Made by a program: the position numbers and the translations under genes. Source: Phellopilus nigrolimitatus (Eukaryota; Basidiomycota; Agaricomycetes; Hymenochaetales; Hymenochaetaceae). From it: DNA of 64,000 nucleotides. The stretch spans positions 21,185 through 85,184 of the forward strand of contig JAJOHG010000122.1 in NCBI GenBank assembly GCA_021029095.1, given 5' to 3'. The notes under the pieces are model-generated. The model ran no database searches. It worked only from the letters and a program-made list of their open reading frames with translations, and was not told the origin of the DNA. This document shows positions 33,596-44,177 of the stretch, in pieces. The stretch's first letter is position 1, and every line of letters begins with the position of its first letter.

Positions 33596-36500
33596 TGCCG
33601 CCTGATTCGAGTTTCTCAAGAGTCGAAATGTTTCGAAGTGCTCGTAAGAAAGGTATGTTCCTAGCTGCTATTACTTGCATATACTCATAATAAATCCATT
33701 AACGTTCCTTTTTAGATTGTCAGCATTCTACATCGCCTCTTTATTCTTGAGAGTATCATCCTCGCGGCTGGTTTGTTTTCGATTAACGATTGTAGTCAGC
33801 GTGCGTTCTCGATTGCTCCTGTGAAACCCGAGAGTGGACCTTTCGCGAAGATTGGAATTATTAAAAAAACCATTCTTACTCGTAAAAAAAAAAGCTCGAG
33901 ATAATTTAGGCGCGACAGACGTCACGATGAACCGGCATTTTACATGTACATAGATAGTATTCGATGTCCGACCTGTGTGTTCATGCTAGCCATCGCTCAG
34001 TAAGTTCCCACCGGATAGGATTACTGTAAGCATCCGATCATTCCCCGCACATTTACCGAGCGATGATTTGTGCCGCGCCATCGCTATTCCCTCCAAGTCG
34101 CCGCCGTCGGTATTGGAAGCCGGACCAGAATGTCGATAAGGGCGAGTCGGCCTCAGAGCTCACACCGCGGTGCTTTTCGTTTTCGCTCTTGTATCCATAT
34201 TTGTCATTGCCGGGGCGCGGTGTGCAGCGCTGTCGAAGAGTGCCGCTGCAGGACGTTGCAGCCAAATCGGCGCAGCGGCGCGCCGCGAAACCGAAACCGA
34301 AAGCCGGAGACGCGTCGCTGGGACAGTGAGCGGTGTGCAGTCGCGCACGCGGGCGCTGCGTGTCCGCGCGGCAGTGGTTACTGTGTGCTGGGCATAAGAG
34401 GGGGAGAAGAATAATAGACAAGAAGGGAAGGAAAAGGAGCCTGCGCCGTAGATATCCTTTAAGGGCTCAATCGAGCCCTGCTCGAGACCTACATTCCCGG
34501 CCCGCGCACTGGTACCACCGAACCTTGGTGTTTTCTTCGCTTCCTGGAGGCCATCTACACACGCGCCACTACCGCTCAAGTCCTGGGATCCCGCAGGTGG
34601 TGTCCCATCTCCGTTTCAGCTTGCCGCTAAGGTGTAACGCGTGGCATTCTAAGCCTTCGGTGTTTTCAACAGTGAGCGGAGTCGGTCGGCGCGCTTTGGG
34701 TCATGGAGGACACTAGAGTGCCAGACTGTACTGTGACGCAAGCAAGCCACCGAGTCAAAAGGGCGTATCGACACGCGTATAAATCGAAGGCCAGCATAAT
34801 GCATTATTTTTCAATATTCTCTTCCGCGTTCGATCCGGCTTGCCAACAAGATGCTGGACACGGGCTGTAGCCTTGTGCGTCCTCCGCTGGTGTCGCGTCG
34901 CGCCGCCAAAAACATTGTTGGAGCCGCGACGTATCGGAATAATGTCTCGATCCGCGTCCTGTTTCGTTTTCCTTCTTTCTGAGGTTGCAACGGAACAGAC
35001 GACAGGTGAATTACAGGCCGCTGCCAAGAACGCAGCGGTACCAACTTGAATTGTGCGGTGCGTTCTCGAAAGCTCGTGGGAGCAGATGGCACACGCGCGT
35101 CTAGGTCGCACAAGTCTGCAAAAAAAAAAAAAAAAAAAAAATCCAGGTGTGAGAATGATAGGTAGGTAGGACGTATGTCTTACTTTTGGTAACACACTTA
35201 AACTCGGCAACCGAAGTCGTGCTCTGTGCTCCTGACTCCTCCGAGGCGCTCGCGTGCTAACACGAGCTGTTGTAGGCCAGTGGGCCTGTTCGACGGCCCA
35301 AAGGGCCTGCGTCTGCCTGACGCTGTCGCGACATGCAAGACAAGCGCGTTCGCCGCCGCGCATGCGCCTCAGCTTCCGCGCTTCGCCTTTGAGCTGTGAA
35401 CGCCTACGCTCGCTCGACCTGCGAGCCGCCCCCCGACGATTCATGGATGCACGCGCCCGCGAAGCATGCGAGTGTGCCTCGTTTCGCGTCGCTACGTCTT
35501 TGAAGAATATGTGCTGCGCCCGCCGTCGCTCGACGAGCTCCAACGAATACACGACCGCGGCCGCGGCCGAGCCGATCGTTCGAACGCGGAAAGCGCATGC
35601 CCCGTCCCGCGCGGGCCCGTCCCAGAGTTCGGCGTTCGCGTCGCAACTGTCTTCGCGTTCTGCACCCAGCGGCCGTTGGCGTTGGCATTGGCGTTGGCAT
35701 TTCTTCTGATCCTGTCGTTCGACGACTCGGACGTTTTTCCTGTATCAACGCACTCAACAGCGCGAAGAACGTCTCATATATGTACGCCGCCACGCGCACC
35801 CGCATGTGCTTCCGCGCGGGATACGCACCGATAAGCCACACAAAAAAACGCCCCGCGCGGCAAGTTCCAGCCTGGTGGTTACACACACCGCGAGGGCACC
35901 AAACGAAGCAAGCACGAAGCGCCACACGTGTTTGTCCGGCAGCGTCGCATCTCTTCGTCGGGGCGAATGCGGCTGCGAGTGGCCACGCCGGGCAGGAGAG
36001 AGCGATTCGGCAGGGGCGGCAGGGGCCGGCAGCGCGCGGCACGGAGGTGATGCGGCCGGATGCGGATATAGGGGGTGACGGAGCGTACGTGATGGGCGGG
36101 GATCAGCACGGCGAGAAGGGCAGGCGGACGCGGAGATCCGGAAGATCAGGCGGAGGCGCGCGGTCTGTGTCGACGGCGCGTGCGCTAGAAGGCCCAGGGC
36201 TGTGCTCGATCTGCATCGCCGATTTCGATTTCAGTTCGAGCGAGAGAGACGTTTTTGTACGCGCTCAGCGTGCATCAAGGGCCATGTCCGTCATTAGGAG
36301 AGAGAGCACTGATCGCCATTTTATCTTTTACTTTAGCGGAAGACAGAAGGAAAGAAAAGTAAAAGAGTAAAGAGTTAAGAGTAAAACATACGGATAACGG
36401 GTGTTTCAGAAATCAACTAGCCCTCTTCGGCTCGTCTCATTTTTCCCTTTTTTCTCGTCTTCGGCATCAGCAAGCCGCGCCCTGGCACGGCCAATCGAGC

Positions 36501-36625
36501 TGCCCACACTCCATTTCTGCGACTCGCAAGGGGCGCCTTATAACCATGCGTGCCCCTCTGCCCGGGCAGCCCCAGGTCCAGTCGCTCGCTCGCTCCCCCC
36601 TCCCCTCCCTCCCTCTCTCCACGCC
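33596..36625. other. 3 kb without a recognised gene
   Basis: The F-box 3' flank is followed by GC-rich sequence with long overlapping ORFs on both strands (34,755-35,552 minus, 35,404-36,042 minus, 35,597-36,370 plus). These are Arg/Ala-rich, overlap one another and match no family, so I treat them as chance ORFs. A 22-nt A run is at 35,120-35,141. A TATA-like CTTATAAC lies at about 36,537, about 90 bp before the chitin deacetylase ATG. Confidence 0.45.
35120..35141. repeat. poly(A/T) run
   Basis: 22 consecutive A residues in intergenic sequence. It could be a simple repeat or the trace of a reverse-transcribed insertion; no target duplication was seen. Confidence 0.8.
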
Positions 36626-38192
36626 ATGCTCGTCCTCCCCCGGCCCTGCTCCGCGTCCGCCGCCCTCGCCCTCCTCCTCGCCGCCGCCCTCGCCGTCTCT
36701 GTACACGCCCACCCGCATCCCGCGCCCGCCAGCCGCACGCGCGCCGCCCAGCCCCTCCCCGCGACCTGGTACCACGACGCCGACCACCCCGTGCACGCCC
36801 TCTTCCGCCGGCAGCCCGCGCCAGCCAGCCTCGGCCGGCGCGCCGCGAACGCGACGCCCTCCGTCGGCTCTGACAGTGCGTGCCCCCCGCTTCACTTCTC
36901 TCTTCTCTTCTTCCCTGACGATCATTCATTCATCCCCCGCCCCGCCTCACCTGTTCTTCCCACGCCCCCTTCTCCCGCGCATCACGTGTGCGTCCCCAGG
37001 CTGGACGGCGCAGTACCCCGCCTCGACGCCCGACGCCGCGCAGCTGCCCGCCGCGTGGACCGCCGCGCTCGCCGCCGCCGTCGCCGCGGGGCACATCCCG
37101 GACTACCCGCCCTCCGCGGAGAGCGGCGGCGCGGGGCCCGTGTACCCCGGCGCGCTCAACGCGGACCGCAACAACGCGACGATCTGCGCCGCGACGGACC
37201 GCGAGTGCCGCATCCCCGACGACATCTGGGACGCGCCCGACGGCGTCATGGGCATCGGCTTCGACGACGGCCCGACCGAGGTGAGTACAGTCTGTCTGTT
37301 GAGGGGAGGCGGCGCGCCCCGGCCCGCGCCGAGGCGCCCCCGTTCCTTTCTTTATCCCACGCTCCGCGCTGACGCGCCCTGTCTCCGCCAGGACTCGCCG
37401 ACGCTCTACGCCTTCCTGCGCGCGCAGAACCAGACCGCGACGCACTACATGATCGGGCTGAACATCCTCAACAACTGGCAGGAGTTCCTCATCGCCTCCA
37501 CCGTCAACGACGACGACATCGCCGTGCACACGTGGACGCACCCCTACATGACGACGCTGTCCAACGCGGACGTGCTCGCGCAGCTCGCGTGGACGATGCA
37601 GATCATCTACGACTCCACCGGCGGGCGCGTCCCGCGCTTCTGGCGCCCGCCGTACGGCGACATCGACACGCGCGTCTCCGCGATCGCGTCCGCCGTCCTC
37701 GGGCTCACCGCCGTGCTCTGGAACCAGGACACCGAGGACTGGAGCGTCGGCTCGCCGGGGGGCACCACGCTGCCCGCGATCCAAACCAACATGCAGACGT
37801 GGCTCACGGGCACGAAGACGCCGGGGCTCATTATCCTGGAGCACGAGCTGAACAACAACACGATCGGCGCGTTCATGGCCGCCTGGCCGCTCGCGCACCA
37901 GAACAACTGGACGGCCGTCAGCCAGGCGCGCCTCAACGCGAGCGCGGGGCCCGAGCAGGACGGACGAGAGACGGACGCGGCGTTCAACAGCCTCATACCC
38001 GTCTCGTCCTCGGCGGCGGCACCGAGCGCGGCGTCGGCGAGTGCCAGCGCCAGCGCAGCTTCTGCGTCCGCGAGCGCGAGTGCAGCCGCGAAGGCGGGCG
38101 ATACGGCCAGCGCTGCTGCCCAGACGGCCGCCCCGGCCTTCCTCGGCCTGCTCGCCGCCGCCGCCGCTGCCGTGGCGCTCGCGCTCGCCTAA
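36626..38192 (+). CDS. chitin deacetylase (CE4 polysaccharide deacetylase), secreted and GPI-anchored
   Basis: Removes N-acetyl groups from cell-wall chitin to give chitosan. Exons 36626-36875, 37000-37280 and 37392-38192, GT-AG with phases 1 and 0; 443 residues. The start gives a signal peptide (hydrophobic LALLLAAALAVSVHA). CE4 motifs are complete: GFDDGP (motif 1), HTWTHP (motif 2, zinc ligands), RFWRPPYGD (motif 3), DTEDWS (motif 4) and LEHE (motif 5). A Ser/Ala-rich stalk and a hydrophobic C-terminal tail predict a GPI anchor. It overlaps the end of duplication copy C; a truncated inverted copy is at 23.75-24.48 kb. The long antisense ORF over it is a GC-driven shadow. Confidence 0.95.
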
Positions 38193-38569
38193 AAGCGTCC
38201 CGGACACTCTCCGTTCTTCGAAAAAATATGACATTTGGCTCGAGCCGCAAATGGACGCGTTTCCTGCACTTATAGTATTGTATTGTATACGGGCGCCTGT
38301 TATCCGCCCCCTCTTCCCTACCGCCTCTCGCCTCCGGACAATAACTAGACCCACCCTCCGTACCCTCCGAACTCTCTTAATCGCTGCAGTACACTTAGCT
38401 GGTAGACCCCCTCTTCCTTCTCCCTTCGCCCTGCGTCCTTCGTCCCTCCGCCCCCTTTTCGCTGGTTTTGTGTTCGGGTCCCTTTTTTTTTCGTGACTCT
38501 GGGTAGTGTAGTCGCCTCCGCCGCGCTTCGCGTCTGTCTTTCACCGTGTCTTTTTTTGTTACTCTGCGC

Positions 38570-38602
38570 TGTGTTCTGTGTTCTGTGTTCTGTGTTCTGT
38601 GG
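38570..38602. repeat. TGTTCTG microsatellite
   Basis: Four to five tandem copies of a 7-nt unit (TGTTCTG). Copy A (about 23,340-23,362) has fewer units, so the repeat number changed after the duplication. Confidence 0.75.
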
Positions 38603-38699
38603 CTTGCTTTCGATTTGCAGCGGGGGTGTGTCTGGCTCTCTGGTGCGCCGGAGTGTATGCGTGTATGCTGTGATGAAATGAAAAGTGCAGACTGTGGCC

Positions 38700-39880
38700 A
38701 TGCATACCGTACATGTCCCCGCCCGCCCATCCCAATGCGCATCAGCGAAGTCCGTGCAAGCGAGTGTATACGACCACCTGCGGCGCCCGCCAGCCTCGTG
38801 CAGCCGATGCCAGGGCGCAGTGCGTCGCGTCGCGTCCGCTCCGCAGAGCATCGTATTTTTCCGCGTCTGTGCACGGCGCCCGCGTCGGGCTGGAGGCGGA
38901 CACCGCCAAGCTTCGTGCCGAGTGTGCGCTTTCCTTTGGGACGACGGGCACAGCGCCGCCACCCGAGCTTCCTCAGACCCGGGCAGGCCAGCCGCATTAT
39001 CGTTCGATACGAACACCGCGCGTGATGTTCGCGCGCCCAAGGGCGCACTTGCGTCTCTCCCTCTCTACCACTGCGATATACGATACGTTTATACGTCCTG
39101 TCGAGCCTACCGCGAAGCCGCACGCGACGCAGCAGTGGGGATGCGCATTCGCCGGCCTGGATCCCGCTTGCGCGGCACGCCAGCAGGAGCCCCCGCACAG
39201 CGACACTCATCCGAGCTGCCTCTAAAGCCTCCAGGCGCGCGCGTGCTGTGCGGGCATCATCCAGATGGCGCGCTCAGGCGGACCACGCGTACTGGCACCT
39301 TGTCGCCAAAGTCCAGCATTGGCAAAGTGCATTGATGAGGATCTGATATCTCCTGGCCCTTCCCGCCATGACATACGGCGGACTGCTTGTGTTCTTTACC
39401 ATTTCTTGAGATGCGTCCTCGGAGAGCACACCTGTGCGAGGCTGGCCTGGCTCTGTCTCGCAGAGCTCAGCAGGGCCAAAGACGTCCCCCTATCCTAGTT
39501 TCCGACGCCCATGGCGGGCAGGGTGCCCGCATACTGGAGCTGAACATTGCATTCTGCCCATCGCAACCAGTTCTACAAACTGGCTCTGTGCAGATGCGCT
39601 TGCTTTGCCAGAAGTGCTGCTTGACGACAGCCTTCCTGCCGAGTTTTGTCGCATTGGAAGGACATTGCCCTTGCCACTTTGTCTTCCAAGCCCTTTGTTA
39701 CAATACTTTGTTCAGTGTGCCAAGTGTCTCATTGCAGCCCTCATGCATAGGTAAAAGCATTCTGCATATGACACTTTCCAAAAATCGATCATTGCATCGC
39801 TGAGGTGTGCATACAGAGTGCAGAATGCGTGTGCAAATATCTACATTGAGCATGAGATTCTTGCATACGAGTCCCACCAC
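38700..39880 (-). pseudogene. Argonaute relic C
   Basis: Inverted counterpart of relic A with the same truncation. The minus strand reads KNLMLNVDIC near 39,860, then the GLGRQSGKG-like and CEIEPGQP-like segments, and the KLGG..QPDAG segment near 38,900. Frames are broken throughout. Confidence 0.78.
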
Positions 39881-40021
39881 ATGCATTCTTATTGTACAAT
39901 GGAACCAGAGATTGCGGTTGTCATGACAAGACCATTGCATCCCTGCAAAACTGTTGCGCTTTGCAATAGTCTTGAGGTTGAGGTGGGCTTTGATGTGCTC
40001 ATTGCTGCTTGGAGCTGCACG

Positions 40022-40029
40022 TATAAAAG
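40022..40029 (+). promoter_or_regulatory. TATA box of MPST gene copy C
   Basis: TATAAAAG, 111-118 nt upstream of the ATG at 40,140; same spacing as in copy B. Confidence 0.5.
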
Positions 40030-40139
40030 GCCCTGTGTGTTCTTCAGAACTCCATCAATTGAACACAGTCCCAGCACCAGCCCACAGAGCCCCTCAACAG
40101 CTTTCAACAAATTTTAAAGCAAAACAATCAACTTACAGG

Positions 40140-40526
40140 ATGCCAAGTACAAAAGATATGAGCGTGAGTTTGCAACTAGGACTGAAAACGTCCTGGACCC
40201 TGAGACATGCCTGTGATTACAGGAAACTCAGGCTGAAAATATAATTAATGCAGGAAAATGGCTAGATGTAACAGAAGGCATTCCTATCTCTCTTAAGTTC
40301 CCTTTCAAAGAGACGAGGGATGATCTTGAACATCACCGTAAATGTGAGTATTTCGGACTGGGATCTGTCCCTAATGTTTTTCCACATTGCTGACTAGTTT
40401 CGCTTTCCTAAAGCTGCCATAAAAGAGGGTTGCAGATTCTACACGAAAATGTATCGCTTTGGTGGCCTAGTGTTCCTGACCTGCGACCCGAAAGCATTTG
40501 AGAGATTGGCAAGAAACATATTATAA
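40140..40526 (+). pseudogene. MPST-family small gene, copy C (diverged, 3' part displaced)
   Basis: Exons 40140-40163, 40223-40343 and 40414-40526. Phases are as in A and B for exons 1-2 (24 and 121 nt, both differing from B by multiples of 3). It starts MPSTKDMS; KWLDVTEGIPISL and AIKEGCRFYTK are recognisable. After that the sequence diverges and runs to a stop at 40,524 (85 residues). The exon 4 equivalent (VKTPLAG) lies far downstream at about 41,970, beyond two mobile-element insertions. It may make a different C-terminus or be dead. Confidence 0.5.
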
Positions 40527-40617
40527 GCTGCGAAATCTTGAGAAATCTCGGACCGAAGTCCACTTAAACATGTACTTTCCTAAACAGACATACGTAAATT
40601 TAAGTTCTTTGTGTGAC

Positions 40618-41472
40618 TAGGGCTCCGCACCGTAACCGTAATTACGGTTTACGGCCGTACCGTATACGGGCCCGTACCCGTATCGTATGCTCCTCAGAGT
40701 TTGAAAGTACGGCGCCGTAATGTACGATCCGTATCCGTAATATAACCGTATGTTACGGCCGTATACGGACGTAAATACGACTTACGGTATTTACATATTA
40801 CATATATAGGTTTACATGGTTTAAAATTACCATTTGTAGTAAAATCAAATGAAGCAAGGCCAGTCGACGTGTGAGCCAGTGAGTGCTTCTTCTTTGCTGC
40901 TTCTGCAACTTTTATCTGCCATGTCCCGCCTCTTATTGTATCGAGGCGCACCCGTACGAGCCTTTGGTGTTGTGTTCTGCACCAATTGTTGAAGGACAAC
41001 CAAAATTGTTGAGTCACGAAAATATGTGTCACAAAGGATTTTGGCTAACTGGTACGTGAAAGCAGTGGCTGCGAAAAGAACTGAATACCGTCGGCGAAAA
41101 GATGTCAAGCTCAATTGCACACTTTCAACATCTGGCTTTTGCTTTTAAATATATTCGGGCCATCAGGAACATATGTTACAGCGTAGATACATAATCTATC
41201 ATGATTTTCCTGATTAGTTTTGCCTGTCTATTGTTGTGTCGCATCATTGTGTCGTGCATCGTTCGGGTTGGCGACACACAGTAGATTTTAGACTATATTC
41301 ATACAACTCCAGCCGTACTGTCGTATGCTGCCGTATACGGCCGTAAGTTCTCTGTACCGTACCGTAAAGCACCTTAATACTCATTAATACGGCCTGTATT
41401 CATACGGCCTGTAACCGTATACAGAGGTAGTGTTTACGGTCGTAACCGTATACGGTACGGTGCGGAGCCCTA
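40618..41472. mobile_element. hAT-like non-autonomous DNA transposon, 855 bp
   Basis: Terminal inverted repeats TAGGGCTCCGCACCGTA at the left and its reverse complement at the right, flanked by perfect 8-bp direct repeats TGTGTGAC (40,610-40,617 and 41,473-41,480). Subterminal regions are full of CCGTA/TACGG motifs. The 8-bp target duplication and terminal TAGGG are hallmarks of the hAT superfamily. Internal ORFs (minus strand, 40,694-41,120) are not recognisable as transposase, so it probably depends on an autonomous relative. Absent from copies A and B. Confidence 0.88.
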
Positions 41473-41694
41473 TGTGTGACAAATATACTGCATATGGTGC
41501 ATGAAATTTAGTGCACTGCTTACAAAGCTAAAGCCAGTTTATATGCACCAACTAGAATATGTCTTTTTTTTTTGCTTCCTCAAGAAAGGGGTGCTTTTGC
41601 GTAGGCATTTTATTATGATAAGTGTCTTATAGAGTGTAAATAGCATCTATAAAATATTTTTGGAGGTACGTTCTGTAGGAAAATAGGTTTACTT

Positions 41695-41870
41695 GCAGGT
41701 CGGAGGTCGACCCCGGGTCGACCCTGGCCTGACCCGCTGGGTCAGGTCAGCAGCGGGTCACATGGGGTCAGGTCAAGGTCAGCAAAAATCAGAAAACTCT
41801 GACCTGGCCAGGTCGGGGTCGGGTGGAAAAGTGCTCTGACCTGGCCCGACCTGACCTTTGAGAACACTAT
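41695..41870. repeat. GGTC/GACC-rich element fragment
   Basis: Dense direct and inverted GGTCAGGTC, GACCTGACC and GGGTCGGG motifs over 175 bp, reminiscent of the ends of a small DNA transposon. Clear ends and a target duplication were not found. It lies in copy C, between the hAT element and the displaced exon of the MPST gene. Confidence 0.5.
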
Positions 41871-42454
41871 GATGGCCAGGAAGAGTTCTGCTTCAAAAGT
41901 AAGTCGTGAAAATTCTCGGGGGAATGCACGGAGTGTTGACCATTTCTTTTATGACATCATATTTAGAGACAAAAGATGTGAAAACACCTCTGGCAGGCCA
42001 AAATTGGAAATTTTCAGGAACAACAACGCTCGGGCTATAATAATGTAATTATGACCATGAAGTATATGTAGCTAGTGCACATGTACGTACTTGATCTCTT
42101 ATCTATTTGCCTCATCGGCAGAGTTCAGTACTAGTAGGTTAAGCAAAACCAGCCTTTTTCTAATACTCTCAAAAAATAAACTAAAGCTAAGATGAGCTTC
42201 AACATAGACAGTTCACATAACTCATATGTCTGAACAGTGGCCTAGATCACAGTCTCTAATTGATGGGATTGTGAAGTGTTAAACAGTCTATATGCTATCA
42301 GGGAAATCCTGTTGCTGAAATCAGTGGGACAATCTACGTAAAATATTCTTGGAGTTTTGCAAAATGCTATTTTGAATTACTCTCCAGCCCTATCTTCCAT
42401 TCCTCTCTGTTCAAATTCATTATATTATATAACATTCTATTCATACTGCTGTTT

Positions 42455-42622
42455 CAACATTGAGCACGAGCTCTGGACAGAGCCTGTCCGAGAAGATAGA
42501 CTGGCCAAGTTCGGGTGTGCATGGTATCCGGCATGGAGCTGTCATAGTCGGAGTGGGATGTTACTGTTCGAAAGGTCTTTTGAGCCGCAGGAAAATACCG
42601 ATGGGCAGCGCGTCCTTAGCTA
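42455..42622 (+). pseudogene. unknown-protein relic, copy C
   Basis: Encodes FNIEHELWTEPVREDRLAKF, GCAWYPAWSCHSRSGML and FERSFEPQENTDGQRVLS then stop. It is colinear with the 20.8 kb relic, diverged but largely open. Family unknown. Confidence 0.5.
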
Positions 42623-42839
42623 AGTGTTGAGCGATCATTTTCAAGCTGCTATCCTGCAGATGAACATGATGGAAAGAAGCGCTCCTGCAAGCTAACCAGC
42701 GCTACGCAGCGCCCTCGTGCAATTGCGCTTCTCGCTGGCTCAACGTGTTTCCGAATTGCATCTTCGCTTCCATGGCGCATCGTTGGCCCGGAACATCACG
42801 AAAGCTTTCAACAACAACCTAACGAATACTGGTAGCGTC

Positions 42840-44177
42840 CTACACCCTTACTTTCATAGTCACTATCTGCGTCTCGTACGGCACGCATATAGCTGTCTGC
42901 GTCGCGATTGCCAGGCATTGTTGCTTCTCCCTCCAATCTTCACCTTTTACCTATTGCACGGTGCCGTCCAAACCTCGACATAGGTTTCACGTCGTCCAAG
43001 CGGGTCCTGCATGAATCGGCCTAAAGAATACAAGCCGACCGTGTCATGGGAAAAGGACTGTTGTGGGTCAAAGTCGTAGAGCCGGAGGGGTGTCTTGAAC
43101 TCGATCGACAATGTGAGTGTCGCATACCACCTGCATTGATGAGGATATGTCAGCACGCAGACGAAGACAACAATCCCGCATTTGGGGTGGAAAGAGGAAC
43201 TGATGTTTTCCCTTGCAACGGGTTCTCTTCAGATGGTAGAAGCCCCGGGAGAGGCTTAACAATGTCGGACGCAGGCGTCCTTCGCCCTTCAACGTGAGAA
43301 ACGCGCCGAACTCCAGGCCAGGAGGCTCACGCTGTCCGTTCAATCTCGTAGTCTCGGCTCCGACCCCTGCGGTGCTGTGACTTAGAAATTTCCGATTCTC
43401 TGTTCGATTCATGTTGGTCAGCACTTTGTCTTCCTTCCCGCTGATGTATTTCTTGAAGTTCCACACAGCATGGAGGGGCGTGCTAGGAGCGTCCGAAGGG
43501 TGCGTGCGAAGTGGGTGCGCCGAGCATACGGAGAGGGCGGATTGAGTGCCTTAGGCTCAATGAACTCGGACGCAGCGGTTTTGATGGGAGAGAGCAGACC
43601 AAAAATAAAACGGGCGGAGATGGTTGTCTGGCCCTGTTCTTTGATAAGGGAAAGTGACCTCTCGAACTTCTATTAGGGAACCTACACTTTGAACCATCTC
43701 TGCTTCAATGTTGCACATTTGTTTACCGAGTTTGACAGTCTTCAAGCGTACCTCGAACAGGGCGGCGTGTTGGCGCGTTTCCGAACCTTTGTCCTCTGCT
43801 ATGACAAGTGCTTGTGTAGGCCGTAGATAGTACGCCGAGACATGTATAGGATCTAGAAGACCGGGAGAGTGTTTTTTCTGGTGTGCTATGCATGACTCGA
43901 TTATGAGCCCGAGGGAATATCCTGAAGAAGAGACATCAATATTATTCAAGTTTGGAAATGAGGAGAAACTAACCTCCGTTCGGTAAGCTGGAAAGAGGAA
44001 AGAGACAAATCTCGGTTAAACAATATGAAAGGAAGAGAGCGACAATCAAGGAAGGATAGCTCACACAAAAACGGTCCAGTCACCGTCAATATTCCCTCCC
44101 CATGTACTCTCTTTTCCACCTCCGGTTCCGTCATTCTCTACCTCAATCACCTGAAGCGCTTCGCTGAGGGGCGCCAT
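42840..44177 (-). pseudogene. acyl-CoA thioesterase-like pseudogene, copy C
   Basis: Inverted copy. Start ATGGCGCCCCTC at 44,177; DGDWTVF(V)LPNGG, SLGLIIESCIAHQKKHSPGL and FEVRLKTVKLGKQMCNIEAE are intact. One C is missing in the RRTP segment (about 43,515), shifting the frame, and a stop follows TAPCNR (about 42,947). It retains WYATLTLSIEFKTPLRL and TVGLYSLGRFMQDPLG. All three copies carry independent lesions. Confidence 0.82.

Noticed and set aside
34755..36370. Long overlapping ORFs on both strands
   Set aside because: They overlap one another, are compositionally biased and show no domains or splice logic.
36930..38354. 474-codon ORF antisense to chitin deacetylase
   Set aside because: GC-driven shadow of the true exons; Arg-rich and without any family signature.
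38570..38602. Possible CRISPR-like array
   Set aside because: A short 7-nt microsatellite without spacers; the genome is eukaryotic.
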